From NCBI GenBank assembly GCA_040880485.1, contig JBBDIJ010000009.1, forward strand, positions 186,001 to 250,000: a stretch of 64,000 nucleotides of DNA, written 5' to 3'. The position numbers and the translations under genes were made by a program. The stretch comes from JBBDIJ01 sp040880485 (GTDB lineage: Bacteria > Bacteroidota > Rhodothermia > Balneolales > Balneolaceae). Below the pieces are notes generated by a model. It saw nothing but the letters and a program-made list of their open reading frames with translations, had not been told where the DNA came from and ran no database searches. Shown here piece by piece: positions 18,491-26,725 of this stretch (position 1 is the first letter of the stretch; each line of letters starts with the position of its first letter).

Positions 18491-19429
18491 ATGGATAAAC
18501 GGCCACTAAAAATTGCAGTGCTTTCGAGGAATCGTAAGCTGTACTCAACTACCCGGCTCATTGAATCGATCGAAAAAGCCGGGCATGAAGCTGTTCTTCT
18601 GGATCATCTTAAATGTGATATTGTTATCGAGATGGATAATCCATCTATGTATTATTTTGGAAAAAAAGTGGAGGGAATTGATGCAGTCATACCCAGAATC
18701 GGGGCGTCGGTTACTTTTTACGGTGCAGCCGTAGTCCGTCAATTTGAGATGATGAAGGTGGTAACAGCCGTTGAGTCGCAGGCACTTGTTCGTTCCAGGG
18801 ACAAACTTCGCAGTCTTCAAATTTTGGCCCGTTCGGGTGTGGGCCTTCCTAAAACTGTTTTTACGAACTACTCTAATGAGGTTAAAAAGCTGATCGACAG
18901 TGTGGGTGGCTCTCCGCTGGTTGTTAAACTTCTGGAGGGGACACAGGGGTACGGAGTCGTCCTGGCTCCTACCAAGAAAGCGGCTGCCTCCATTATCGAG
19001 GCCTTTCACAGTTTAAAAACCCGAGTCATTGTTCAGGAGTTTATTGAAGAGTCGAAGGGCGCCGATATAAGGGCTTTTATAGTAGATGGAAAAGTGGCTG
19101 GTGCGATGAAACGTCAGGGTAAAGATGGGGAGTTTCGATCCAATCTTCATCAGGGTGGAAGCGGAACGCTCATCAAGCTGACCAAGAGAGAGCGGGAAGT
19201 GGCACTGACAGCAGCGAAAGCAATGGGCCTCTCCATTGCAGGGGTGGATTTGCTTCAATCGGATCGGGGTCCCCTTGTTCTTGAGGTGAACTCTTCTCCC
19301 GGACTGGAGGGTATAGAGCAGGCGACCGGGAAAGATATTGCGGGCTCTATTATCCGATATGTCGAGAAAAAAGTAACTGAGAAGCGGAAAAAGAAGTCTA
19401 ACCGCAGAAAAATAAAGAGCAATGCCTGA
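18491..19429 (+). CDS. rimK: ATP-grasp ligase RimK (alpha-L-glutamate ligase)
   Basis: RimK-type enzymes use ATP to add glutamate residues to a protein or small-molecule carboxyl end; in E. coli the target is the C-terminus of ribosomal protein S6. The 312 aa show the ATP-grasp fold: an N-terminal domain starting LKIAVLSRNRKLYSTTRL, VVKLLEGTQGYGVVL near 138-152, a RAFIVDGKVAGAMKR segment, and the metal-binding LVLEVNSSPGLEGIE near 258-272. A lysine/arginine-rich tail ends the protein. It overlaps the downstream deacylase by 8 bases. Confidence 0.92.
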   Translation: MDKRPLKIAVLSRNRKLYSTTRLIESIEKAGHEAVLLDHLKCDIVIEMDNPSMYYFGKKVEGIDAVIPRIGASVTFYGAAVVRQFEMMKVVTAVESQALVRSRDKLRSLQILARSGVGLPKTVFTNYSNEVKKLIDSVGGSPLVVKLLEGTQGYGVVLAPTKKAAASIIEAFHSLKTRVIVQEFIEESKGADIRAFIVDGKVAGAMKRQGKDGEFRSNLHQGGSGTLIKLTKREREVALTAAKAMGLSIAGVDLLQSDRGPLVLEVNSSPGLEGIEQATGKDIAGSIIRYVEKKVTEKRKKKSNRRKIKSNA

Positions 19430-20378
19430 CAGGATCGAGATAAATGGCGTGAGTGCAGGTAGGGGGGAGAGAGTTGAAGTAAATCTGAACATAGCCCGTC
19501 TTCCTACCTATACGACGATTGACCTTCCGGTTCATATCCTGAGGGGAGAGGAGGATGGGCCGGTACTCCTGCTTACTGGTGGTCTTCACGGGGACGAGAT
19601 CAATGGTGTAGAAATTGTACGAAGGCTTCTCTCAAGAGGCCTGGTGTACCCCGATCGTGGGACTGTGATTGCACTGCCTCTTGTCAATGTATACGGTTTT
19701 ATACAAAATGTACGGGGTGTTCCGGACGGAAAGGATATCAATCGCAGTTTTCCTGGCTCTAAAAACGGCTCATTGGCAAACCTGGTGGCCTACACTCTGA
19801 TGAATGAGATCATACCCCACATCGATATTGGACTCGATTTTCATACCGGAGGATCCAGCCGTAGCAACTACCCTCAGATCCGCTGCACTTTGGATATCGG
19901 TCGAAACGTCGAGATTGCAAAGGCGTTCTCAGCACCGGTAGTACTTCACTCATCCCTTATTGATAAATCTTTCAGAAAAGCTGCATATCGTAAAGGGAAG
20001 CATATACTTGTGTATGAGTCAGGAGAGGCGAACCGCTATGATCTGCACGGGATAGAGGAGGGAATGAATGGAACTCTCCGTGTAATGAAGTCCCTTGGTA
20101 TGAAATCGACGGGGCCACAGAGTCAGCGGACAGAGTTTTACAGACGCTCCCATTGGGTAAGGGCCAGATACGCCGGGCTATTCCAGCCGAGGATAGAGTC
20201 CGGGGAGAAGGTAAAAAAGAGGCAGGTCCTTGGAAAAATTGTAGATCCATTTGGCAAGGAGTCATTCAATATCATTTGTCGTAAAGAGGGTAGAGTTATT
20301 GGCATAAATAACAATCCGCTGGTGCACAGGGGAGACGCCATGATACATATCGCCACAGAATTCAGGGAGGATGTATGA
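19422..20378 (+). CDS. Succinylglutamate desuccinylase/aspartoacylase-family (M14-like) hydrolase
   Basis: A zinc carboxypeptidase-fold deacylase of 318 aa. Predicted zinc ligands are H56 and E59 (GGLHGDEINGVE) and H141 (GLDFHTGG). The substrate-binding N107-R108 pair lies in KDINRSFPGS. The C-terminal third has a beta-rich lipoyl-like cap (ESGEKVKKRQVLGKIVDPFG), as in other family members. It overlaps rimK at its start and the DUF952 gene at its end. By position its substrate could be a glutamylated product of RimK; that is inference. Confidence 0.9.
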   Translation: MPDRIEINGVSAGRGERVEVNLNIARLPTYTTIDLPVHILRGEEDGPVLLLTGGLHGDEINGVEIVRRLLSRGLVYPDRGTVIALPLVNVYGFIQNVRGVPDGKDINRSFPGSKNGSLANLVAYTLMNEIIPHIDIGLDFHTGGSSRSNYPQIRCTLDIGRNVEIAKAFSAPVVLHSSLIDKSFRKAAYRKGKHILVYESGEANRYDLHGIEEGMNGTLRVMKSLGMKSTGPQSQRTEFYRRSHWVRARYAGLFQPRIESGEKVKKRQVLGKIVDPFGKESFNIICRKEGRVIGINNNPLVHRGDAMIHIATEFREDV

Positions 20379-20740
20379 AAAGCGAACTTATCTTTCATCT
20401 TGTGACTGCCGATAAATGGAAGGAGAGACTACAAAACAGCTGGTATACCATTGGCGAGAATGACCTTCCTGCAGATGAATCGGAAAATATCAAAATCCCT
20501 TGTTGCAAGCCGGATCAAGTTGAAAAAGTAGCCAATCGTAAGTTTTTGGAGAATGAGAGTGTACTGTTACTTGTTATCGACCCAAACCGTCTGGAAAAAC
20601 CTGTCCGTTATCAGGATAACGCAGACGAGGAGTTCCTTTGGATAGAAAAGGGATTGAACAGTAGTGCTATTCTGGATAGAATTGAACTGACATTAAATGA
20701 TGAAGGCCTCTACTCTGTAGAAATTACCACAAGAGACTAA
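20375..20740 (+). CDS. DUF952-like protein
   Basis: A 121-aa protein matching the DUF952 pattern by eye. It has IFHLVTADKWKERL at the start, a KIPCCKPDQVEKVANRKF stretch where relatives have an I-H-C-S-type segment, LLLVIDPNRLEKPVRYQ, and an end where relatives carry H-LYGPLxxxAI (here LWIEKGLNSSAILDRIEL). DUF952 has an ADP-ribosyltransferase-like fold in some analyses, but no function is established. The conserved histidines of many relatives appear replaced here. It overlaps the deacylase by four bases, so it belongs to the RimK cassette. Confidence 0.72.
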   Translation: MKSELIFHLVTADKWKERLQNSWYTIGENDLPADESENIKIPCCKPDQVEKVANRKFLENESVLLLVIDPNRLEKPVRYQDNADEEFLWIEKGLNSSAILDRIELTLNDEGLYSVEITTRD

Positions 20741-20757
20741 TCGGGTTGATACTTCAG

Positions 20758-21135
20758 CTACTGGTTACTGCTTATTTTCTCATACAGTCGCTGTAATACA
20801 TCCTGAAGGGCATCAAACGATATCGGCTTGATCATATAGTCGAAATAGCCTACTTCTGCAGCTCGATTTCGATTCGCATCGTCAGAGTTGCCGGTAATAT
20901 AGATGACAGGGATAGCCAGGCTTTGTGATATGATTCTGTATGCGCTGATCCCATCAAGATCATCTTCGAGCATAATATCCATCAGAATGAGATCAAATCT
21001 TCGGTTATTGGCAAGCTCTACTGCACGACGTCCCGATTCAGTGACCGCAGTCACGTGGTAACCCAGTTTTTCCACCATACGTTGTAACATCAGGGCAATC
21101 ACTTTGTCATCTTCGACAATCAGGATGTTCATCAT
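20758..21135 (-). CDS. Single-domain response regulator
   Basis: A CheY-like receiver domain without an output domain (125 aa). The acidic pocket E8/D9/D10 (IVEDD), phosphoacceptor D53 (LILMDIML), T81 (YITG) and K103 (MIKPISF) are all present, so it should be phosphorylatable. No histidine kinase lies in the window. Its partner, and whether it acts in chemotaxis, relay or c-di-GMP control, cannot be told. The gene converges on the DUF952 gene with 17 bp between stops. Confidence 0.92.
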   Translation of the reverse strand: MMNILIVEDDKVIALMLQRMVEKLGYHVTAVTESGRRAVELANNRRFDLILMDIMLEDDLDGISAYRIISQSLAIPVIYITGNSDDANRNRAAEVGYFDYMIKPISFDALQDVLQRLYEKISSNQ

Positions 21136-21435
21136 AGGTAATCACAAGAGTACATTAGGATTAGGTGCGTGCATGGATCCCCGTTCACTTATATAAATCA
21201 ATATTAAAGAAGTGAAACCTCTATTAAAAGGGCTTATTTCGCAATCTGTTATCTGATATTGTGTCACTTCTGTTTGCAATCCGTTTATATATGTCGCATA
21301 ATATATATTATGTAAAGTTAAAAAGATTCATAAGGAGGGATTCACCATCTACTCATATCCCCCATCCCGTCCATTCCTGCTCAGATTCAGGATTCCGCGT
21401 GGTTATAACCGGGTTAAAAATTAACAGAAGGGAAT
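21136..21435 (-). other. 300-bp gene-free stretch upstream of the response regulator
   Basis: AT-rich spacer between the response regulator start and the stop of the 7-TM gene. I see no convincing ORF, tRNA or strong terminator. It holds the inverted repeat at 21184-21216 and a run of TATATA-type sequence near 21285-21312. It presumably carries the response regulator promoter. Confidence 0.6.
21184..21216. repeat. Inverted repeat upstream of the response regulator
   Basis: TTCACTT (21184-21190) and AAGTGAA (21210-21216) form a perfect 7-bp dyad spaced by 19 AT-rich bases, about 50-80 bp upstream of the response regulator ATG. It is a possible operator, though a dyad this short can occur by chance. 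Confidence 0.3.
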
Positions 21436-22053
21436 TTAACCGGAAAACGATGGCTCTCTTTCAATAATTCCTGCGGAAGCCTTTAGAGCCATTACCCCAC
21501 AAGTGGCTACGCCCGCAGTCAGTGGAAGTTGCCAATACCATATAAGATCATCCCCTGCGAAATCATAAAACCAGAACACGCCAAGTGCCAACAGAAGCAA
21601 TAGTTGGCCAGTGTAAAGGATGATGCGATATTTCAGTGTTGAAAAAAGAGATACTGTTAATAGTATAAAAATAAGTAAAGCACCTGACTGCAAGAGGATA
21701 TTCAGAAAGTCCTTAAGGATTTCGGCATCTGAAATAAGCGGGTAAAAAATCAATACCAGAAATGGAAGATATACGAATGGATATGGAAATCTGTTATAAA
21801 CAGGTTTCATTCGATAGATAAAAAGCGCTAAAGTAATAAGGAGAAGCGTAACTGAAACGAGCATTGACCATTCAGATACAACTTGTGATTGCTGTGTCGG
21901 CAGGTTTTTAAATAGAAATGGAAATGCTGATGTGATGACAGAAGCGGACAAGAGAGGTCTGAATTCAATGAGTGATACCCCCCTTTTAAATAAAAGTATG
22001 TAGAGCGTAACACCCGCGCATGAAAAAAGATAGAGTATTTCGCTCCAGATCAT
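21436..22053 (-). CDS. Multi-pass membrane protein of unknown function
   Basis: A 205-aa protein with about seven hydrophobic segments covering nearly the whole chain, starting at MIWSEILYLFSCAGVTLYI. No transporter or enzyme motif is recognisable. I chose the ATG at 22053 because it places the first membrane helix at the N-terminus and leaves a 10-base gap after the upstream DinB-like gene. The longer frame to 22116 would overlap that gene. Probably co-transcribed with the DinB-like gene. Confidence 0.7.
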   Translation of the reverse strand: MIWSEILYLFSCAGVTLYILLFKRGVSLIEFRPLLSASVITSAFPFLFKNLPTQQSQVVSEWSMLVSVTLLLITLALFIYRMKPVYNRFPYPFVYLPFLVLIFYPLISDAEILKDFLNILLQSGALLIFILLTVSLFSTLKYRIILYTGQLLLLLALGVFWFYDFAGDDLIWYWQLPLTAGVATCGVMALKASAGIIEREPSFSG

Positions 22054-22063
22054 AGCTACGGGT

Positions 22064-22621
22064 TCAGTTGTTGTTGGGCCTTGATGGCTTTTTTTTCTCA
22101 ATGCTTCTTTGAGCAATAAAATCTTTTTGCCAGGTCATTACAGTATCACCAATTTTTCCCAATGTAATTCGGTCTTGTTCTTCAATTAATCGCGCCATCT
22201 CCATCAGGGTTAATCGATCTTTTCCATCAAGTGCAGCTGTACCCCATACCCGATCCGGTAAATTTGTTAAAAATTGGACAATGTGCTTTCGAGTGTCTGC
22301 AATAGTTCTCAATAATATCTGAATCTCACTGCTGTCCGATTCTTTATCAGTATTTAAATACTCAGAAAATTTCAGATCAGGAGTTCCACTTAACGTAGTA
22401 ATCTTTCGAAGAAAGGGAATGACCCGGCTGTTTTGAAATTCCGAGAGAGATTGCAGTTGATCCAGTATAGACGAGCTGTCCGGGGGAGCTTTACTCCAGG
22501 GAACATTCTCGATGACATCCGGTAGCTTCTCTGCTTCAAGCTGGAGCAGTGTCACTCTGCTGATTATCTCTTTGATCTCTTGTCGATGGTAGCTTCTCAC
22601 TGAAAGTCCATGTAGTATCAC
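22064..22621 (-). CDS. DinB_2-like four-helix protein lacking the metal histidines
   Basis: The 185-aa helical protein follows the DinB_2/YfiT layout. A W-S-KAPP segment lies near 42-48, then SILDQLQSLSEFQNSRVIPFL, a RKHIVQFLTNL helix near 112-122, and the C-terminal RLTLMEMARLIEEQDRITLGKIGD. In most relatives the helices carry three histidines that bind a metal. Here those places read Q, E and I/T, so a metal site is unlikely. The family call is moderate and rests on pattern only. The gene starts 30 bp after the NuoI-like gene. Confidence 0.6.
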   Translation of the reverse strand: MILHGLSVRSYHRQEIKEIISRVTLLQLEAEKLPDVIENVPWSKAPPDSSSILDQLQSLSEFQNSRVIPFLRKITTLSGTPDLKFSEYLNTDKESDSSEIQILLRTIADTRKHIVQFLTNLPDRVWGTAALDGKDRLTLMEMARLIEEQDRITLGKIGDTVMTWQKDFIAQRSIEKKKPSRPNNN

Positions 22622-22651
22622 AGTTCCAATGTTTCAGGCCTGATGAAATAC

Positions 22652-23344
22652 TTAGTTAGCCCAGGTAGAGGAAGCAGGCGTGGAATCAGTACGTTTCTGT
22701 TGTTCAAGCAGATCTACGAGAGAGAGGCCGGAATCCCAATTCTGATCTCTGCCTCTCACCCAGTGAATATTGTTCTCCTCCTGAAAATCCCATTTTTGGC
22801 CAAATTGATGATTTCGATAGTTTCGGAGAAAGTCGAGTCGCTCTTTTAACTCTTCCTTTGGAACCAACAGACGCTCCTTATCGTATATTGCTTCGTCCCT
22901 TGAAGCGAAAACGATGTCGTAATCCTTACTCATTACAATTGCCTCTTCCGGGCAGACTTCCTCACAATAGCCGCAATAAATGCAGCGCAGCATATTGATT
23001 TCAAAGAAGTCGGGATAGCGCTCTTTCGGATCTTCTGCATCCTCGTTGGCCTGCATGCTGATTGCGAGTGGTGGACAGGCACGTGCACATAGGCCGCAAG
23101 CCACACACCTCTCTTTCCCGTTATCCCTGACCAGTACCGGCCGCCCTCTGAAGATGGCTGGCGGATCCCATCTCTCTTCAGGATACAGCATCGTAAAAGC
23201 CGGGGCAAACATCTGTTTCAGGGTGTACCACAGCGCTTTAAAGATCTCGGGGAGATAGATTTTTTCCAGAAAAGTGAGCTTGCGTTCTCGCTCGTACTCT
23301 TCATTAAGCGCATTTATGACCGGTTTTTCAAGGTTTTGTTGCAT
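22652..23344 (-). CDS. NuoI-like 2x[4Fe-4S] ferredoxin-type protein
   Basis: The 230-aa protein has two CxxCxxCxxxCP clusters, C80/83/86/90 and C121/124/127/131, and flanking sequence of the complex I subunit I type (RGRPVLVRDNGKERCVAC, INMLRCIYCGYCEEVCPEEAI). An amphipathic N-terminal helix region (IYLPEIFKALWYTLKQMF) would dock on the membrane arm. NuoI normally moves electrons between NuoG and NuoB. The C-terminal tail of about 60 residues is longer than in E. coli NuoI. No other nuo gene is near; der lies upstream. Confidence 0.88.
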   Translation of the reverse strand: MQQNLEKPVINALNEEYERERKLTFLEKIYLPEIFKALWYTLKQMFAPAFTMLYPEERWDPPAIFRGRPVLVRDNGKERCVACGLCARACPPLAISMQANEDAEDPKERYPDFFEINMLRCIYCGYCEEVCPEEAIVMSKDYDIVFASRDEAIYDKERLLVPKEELKERLDFLRNYRNHQFGQKWDFQEENNIHWVRGRDQNWDSGLSLVDLLEQQKRTDSTPASSTWAN

Positions 23345-23420
23345 TAGGGATCACGCGTAAGATCTTTGCAGTTGAGTTACAAAAATAAACGTTTGGCAAC
23401 TGTGGTTCAAACGTTTTGAT

Positions 23421-24746
23421 TTACTTCTGTCTGAATATCATTGTAATGGGCACACCTGTGAAACCGAACTGCTCTCTAATACGATTTTCGATATACTTAC
23501 GGTAATTTGCGGGCATCTCTTCCGGGTTATTCATGAAAAACTTGAATACCGGCGGACTCTGTTTTACCTGTGTGGCATACTGAATTTTAAGAGAGCGACC
23601 ACGCTTCATTGGCAGAGCTCTATCCTTAATAATTTTTGTAAGAAAGTTATTAAAATCAGGTGTTGATATACTTTTATCTCTTTCATGTATAATATCTCCG
23701 CAACGGTCCAGAATCTTTTCGACTCTCTGTCCTGTTTTTGCAGAAACGCTGAGTATAGGTATCCAGGTCATGTTTGGAACTCTGTCGTATATATACGTTT
23801 CAAACTCTTTAAAGACATCAGTATCCTTCTCCGGAACGGTATCCCATTTGTTCAGTACGATCAGAATTCCCTTGTTGTACCTCTCAGCTTCTCGTAAGAT
23901 GCGTTTTTCCTGATCTTCAAAACCCTGCATAGAGTCAACGATTATTACCGCTACATCACACTCTCTGAGTGCCCTGTCGGTTCGTACATTGCTGTAGAAT
24001 TCCACATTTTCCTTCACTTTGGCACGTTTACGAAGCCCTGCAGTATCAATGAGCGTATAGGTCGCATCCCCATACTCAAGCTTACTGTGAATAGAGTCGC
24101 GTGTGGTACCGGGAATATCGGTAACCATACAGCGATCACTCTTCAAAAGTGCATTAACCATACTGCTCTTTCCAACATTGGGCCTGCCTACAAAGGCGAT
24201 GGCTGGCCACTCGAGAGCCTCCAAATCCGCAGTTTCAGGGAGCAGGGATACAACCCGGTCCAGAAGGTCGCCCGTTCCGCTTCCACTCAGAGAAGATACC
24301 GGCCACATCTCTTCGACACCAAGTGAGTAGAACTCTGTGGCAGCCATCGTACGCCCATCATTATCTGCCTTGTTTACAACGAGAAGTACGGGTTTCGTCT
24401 CTTTTCGTAGCATCTCCAACAGGCTTTCGTCAAGCGGGGTCACTCCTGATACGGCATCGGTAACAAAAAGTATTACATCGGACTCCTGCATGGCAATATC
24501 AGCCTGCTCCCGAACACCCCGGTAGATGACATCCATGTCTTCCGGCAGGTACCCACCAGTATCGATAACTGTAAATGTGCGCCCATTCCAGAACGACTCT
24601 CCATAATGGCGATCCCTGGTAACGCCATATGCGTCGTGCACTATGGCATCCTGACGCCCGGTCAGGCGGTTAAACAGCGTTGACTTTCCGACATTAGGCC
24701 TTCCTACTATAGATACTGTGGGATTGATCAACTTTTCACCCTTCAT
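23421..24746 (-). CDS. der: Ribosome biogenesis GTPase Der (EngA)
   Basis: Der is an essential tandem GTPase for 50S maturation. Both G domains are intact: the first has GRPNVGKSTLFNRL (about 15-28), DTGGY and NKAD; the second has GRPNVGKSSMVNALL, DTAGLRKRAKV and NKWD. The C-terminal KH-like domain carries RGRSLKIQYATQVKQ and FGFTGVPI. The 441 aa are typical. An alternative start at the next Met is absent, and NPTVSIVGRPNVGKS follows after five residues. The NuoI-like gene follows after 76 bp. Confidence 0.97.
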   Translation of the reverse strand: MKGEKLINPTVSIVGRPNVGKSTLFNRLTGRQDAIVHDAYGVTRDRHYGESFWNGRTFTVIDTGGYLPEDMDVIYRGVREQADIAMQESDVILFVTDAVSGVTPLDESLLEMLRKETKPVLLVVNKADNDGRTMAATEFYSLGVEEMWPVSSLSGSGTGDLLDRVVSLLPETADLEALEWPAIAFVGRPNVGKSSMVNALLKSDRCMVTDIPGTTRDSIHSKLEYGDATYTLIDTAGLRKRAKVKENVEFYSNVRTDRALRECDVAVIIVDSMQGFEDQEKRILREAERYNKGILIVLNKWDTVPEKDTDVFKEFETYIYDRVPNMTWIPILSVSAKTGQRVEKILDRCGDIIHERDKSISTPDFNNFLTKIIKDRALPMKRGRSLKIQYATQVKQSPPVFKFFMNNPEEMPANYRKYIENRIREQFGFTGVPITMIFRQK

Positions 24747-24848
24747 GAACGTTGTGTATATTCATTTTTGGCCTGTCCGGCTTTAACAGTAATCATCAGA
24801 AACAGGCAATTTTAACAATCCGGAAGTTAACAATTCCGAAACGATTCC

Positions 24849-25091
24849 ATGTTACAAACCTTTTACAATCAATTTGGATTTACAGGTTCTCTGCTCTTCA
24901 GCTTTCTGCTGTTTATCTTCTTCATTTTCTGGGTAGCCGGCCTTGCCGGTATTTGCAGACCTACTCATGAAGGCAAGCAGGCAAAACCGGCACGTATTTA
25001 TCTGGCAATATTGTTTCCGCCCTACCCTTTTTTCTGGATGATTTGGGACATGTTTAATCAAAAGCGTAATCTTAAAAAGGGGCGTAATTGA
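24849..25091 (+). CDS. Small two-segment membrane protein
   Basis: An 80-aa ORF with a strong N-terminal hydrophobic helix (SLLFSFLLFIFFIFWVAGLAGI), a short polar loop, a second hydrophobic stretch (YLAILFPPYPFFWMIWDMF) and a basic tail. It is divergent from der and convergent with the LD-carboxypeptidase, alone on the + strand within a long - strand region. The amphipathic pattern and position in a real gap argue for a gene. I know no function. Confidence 0.55.
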   Translation: MLQTFYNQFGFTGSLLFSFLLFIFFIFWVAGLAGICRPTHEGKQAKPARIYLAILFPPYPFFWMIWDMFNQKRNLKKGRN

Positions 25092-25111
25092 TCAGGTTAT
25101 CCTGTACACAG

Positions 25112-26125
25112 CTAAACTACTGCTGGTTCCAGCAGTTTCAGAGTCCCTTTCTCCGCATCTATGCTCACCTGGACACCTACAGGTAGTGTGAACTGATTCG
25201 GTTCATGGGAGATCATTGATCCATAAAACGCAGGTATATTAAGTCGACCGATATGATGCTCCAGCACCTCCTGCAACGTCAAACTGCCTGCAGCGCTCTC
25301 CCGGCAGTCCGTACAACGTCCGAAAACAAAACCTGAAATCCTGTTTAGTACACCACTCAGAGTCAGATGTGTCAGCATTCGATCTATGCGATATATATCC
25401 TCCCCAATGTCCTCCAGGAATAGTATTGCACCGCTGAGATCCGGCATATAGTCTGAACCTATAAGCGTTGAAAAAACAGATAGATTACCTCCTGCAAGCG
25501 GGCCGTGTGATACTCCTTTTCTGATACTATAGAGTGCTTCGATCTCGCTGGCAGGGTTTTGGAAAACAGGTAGTTCGGCGTCAAATAGAAGCTTTTTAAA
25601 ATGTCGGGTTGTGAAAGGAGTCCATTCGGAATTTCCGTTTGGGCCGTGGAATGTGACTATTCTACTTTTTTTGAGGATAGCGAGGTGTAAGGATGTTATA
25701 TCACTGAATCCACAAAATATTTTGGGGTGTTTACGAATAGAATCAAAGTCAATCATATCGAGAATTCGATTCGAGCCCCAACCACCTCTTACCGCCATGA
25801 TTGCGTGGATATCGGGATCCGCAAAAAATCGGTTAAGGTCTGCCGCTCTCTCTTCATCTCTTCCGGCCAGATACCCATATCGGTTTCGGACATGTTCACC
25901 GTAGACCGGGATCAACCCCATATTTTTAAGTTCCGTCTCCATACGGTCAAAAAGCTCTGTCTGGTAAAGAATACCTGCCGGAGATACAAGGCCGATGCGG
26001 TCGCCCTTCTTAAGGCGATTTGGGCGCAACAGTTTTAGAGGGCCGAAAGCGGATGGGACTCCACCTGCTACAGCACCAGCAACAGTGATCGCTCCTATTT
26101 TGTGAAGAAAATCTTTTCGTTTCAT
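25112..26125 (-). CDS. LD-carboxypeptidase (peptidase S66), exported
   Basis: S66 enzymes cut the D-Ala off tetrapeptide stems in murein recycling. The likely triad is S141 (CGFSDIT), E238 (FLEDIGED) and H307 (SHEP). The N-terminus MKRKDFLHKIGAITVAGAVAGG looks like a signal sequence with a weak twin-arginine-like start (KRKDF), so the protein may act in the periplasm. Most S66 LdcA proteins, by contrast, are cytoplasmic. The start overlaps the nadD stop by four bases. Length 337 aa. Confidence 0.9.
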   Translation of the reverse strand: MKRKDFLHKIGAITVAGAVAGGVPSAFGPLKLLRPNRLKKGDRIGLVSPAGILYQTELFDRMETELKNMGLIPVYGEHVRNRYGYLAGRDEERAADLNRFFADPDIHAIMAVRGGWGSNRILDMIDFDSIRKHPKIFCGFSDITSLHLAILKKSRIVTFHGPNGNSEWTPFTTRHFKKLLFDAELPVFQNPASEIEALYSIRKGVSHGPLAGGNLSVFSTLIGSDYMPDLSGAILFLEDIGEDIYRIDRMLTHLTLSGVLNRISGFVFGRCTDCRESAAGSLTLQEVLEHHIGRLNIPAFYGSMISHEPNQFTLPVGVQVSIDAEKGTLKLLEPAVV

Positions 26126-26715
26126 ATTGAACCGGGGCGGAAAGTCTCCGGATAGAGTTTATGTTTAATTATATACTCTCTGACGCCATCAGGCACCTCT
26201 TCCTGTTGATGGCCACTTCGAATCTGGCTGGAGGAGAGGTTATCAGGAGAGTGCTCTACCCATATCATTCGCTCTCTGAGATCCGGCTCCACAGAAATCT
26301 GAGAATATCCAGGTCGGGATGCGATCAATACGGTGACCTTCTCCAAAAGTTCCCTGTATTGATACCATTTCTTTAGAGATGCAGCACTGTCTTCACCCAT
26401 GCATAGAAACCAGGTCGTTTGAGGGTTCCTATGATTCAGGTAATCAACTGTTTTTAATGTGTATGAGGGTGAATCGAGTCGGGATTCAAGATCCGAAACT
26501 TTGCAACCATCCACTCCGGAGAACGCAATTCTGGCCATCTCGATCCGGTGATCGAAATTTTCCAGTGAAGAATTGCCCTTGTGTGGAGGATGCCATACCG
26601 GCAGGATTAGAAGCTCATTAATCAGCCCGGAATTCAGAAAAGAGTGTGCGATGCCAAGATGTCCGTTGTGAACCGGATTGAACGCGCCTCCGAATATTCC
26701 GCTACGTCCCCCCAT
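26122..26715 (-). CDS. nadD: Nicotinate-nucleotide adenylyltransferase
   Basis: NadD makes deamido-NAD from nicotinate mononucleotide and ATP. The 197 aa show the nucleotidyltransferase motif GGAFNPVHNGHLGIAH near 9-24, the PPHK substrate loop near 43-46 and the C-terminal SSSQIRSG motif (ISSTxIR equivalent). Its stop overlaps the LD-carboxypeptidase start; bamD lies 10 bp upstream. Confidence 0.94.
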   Translation of the reverse strand: MGGRSGIFGGAFNPVHNGHLGIAHSFLNSGLINELLILPVWHPPHKGNSSLENFDHRIEMARIAFSGVDGCKVSDLESRLDSPSYTLKTVDYLNHRNPQTTWFLCMGEDSAASLKKWYQYRELLEKVTVLIASRPGYSQISVEPDLRERMIWVEHSPDNLSSSQIRSGHQQEEVPDGVREYIIKHKLYPETFRPGSI

Positions 26716-26725
26716 GTTTCAATTT

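Noticed and set aside
21261..21467. 68-codon ORF in the gap and across the end of the 7-TM gene
   Set aside because: It runs into a better-supported gene on the other strand and has no recognisable features.
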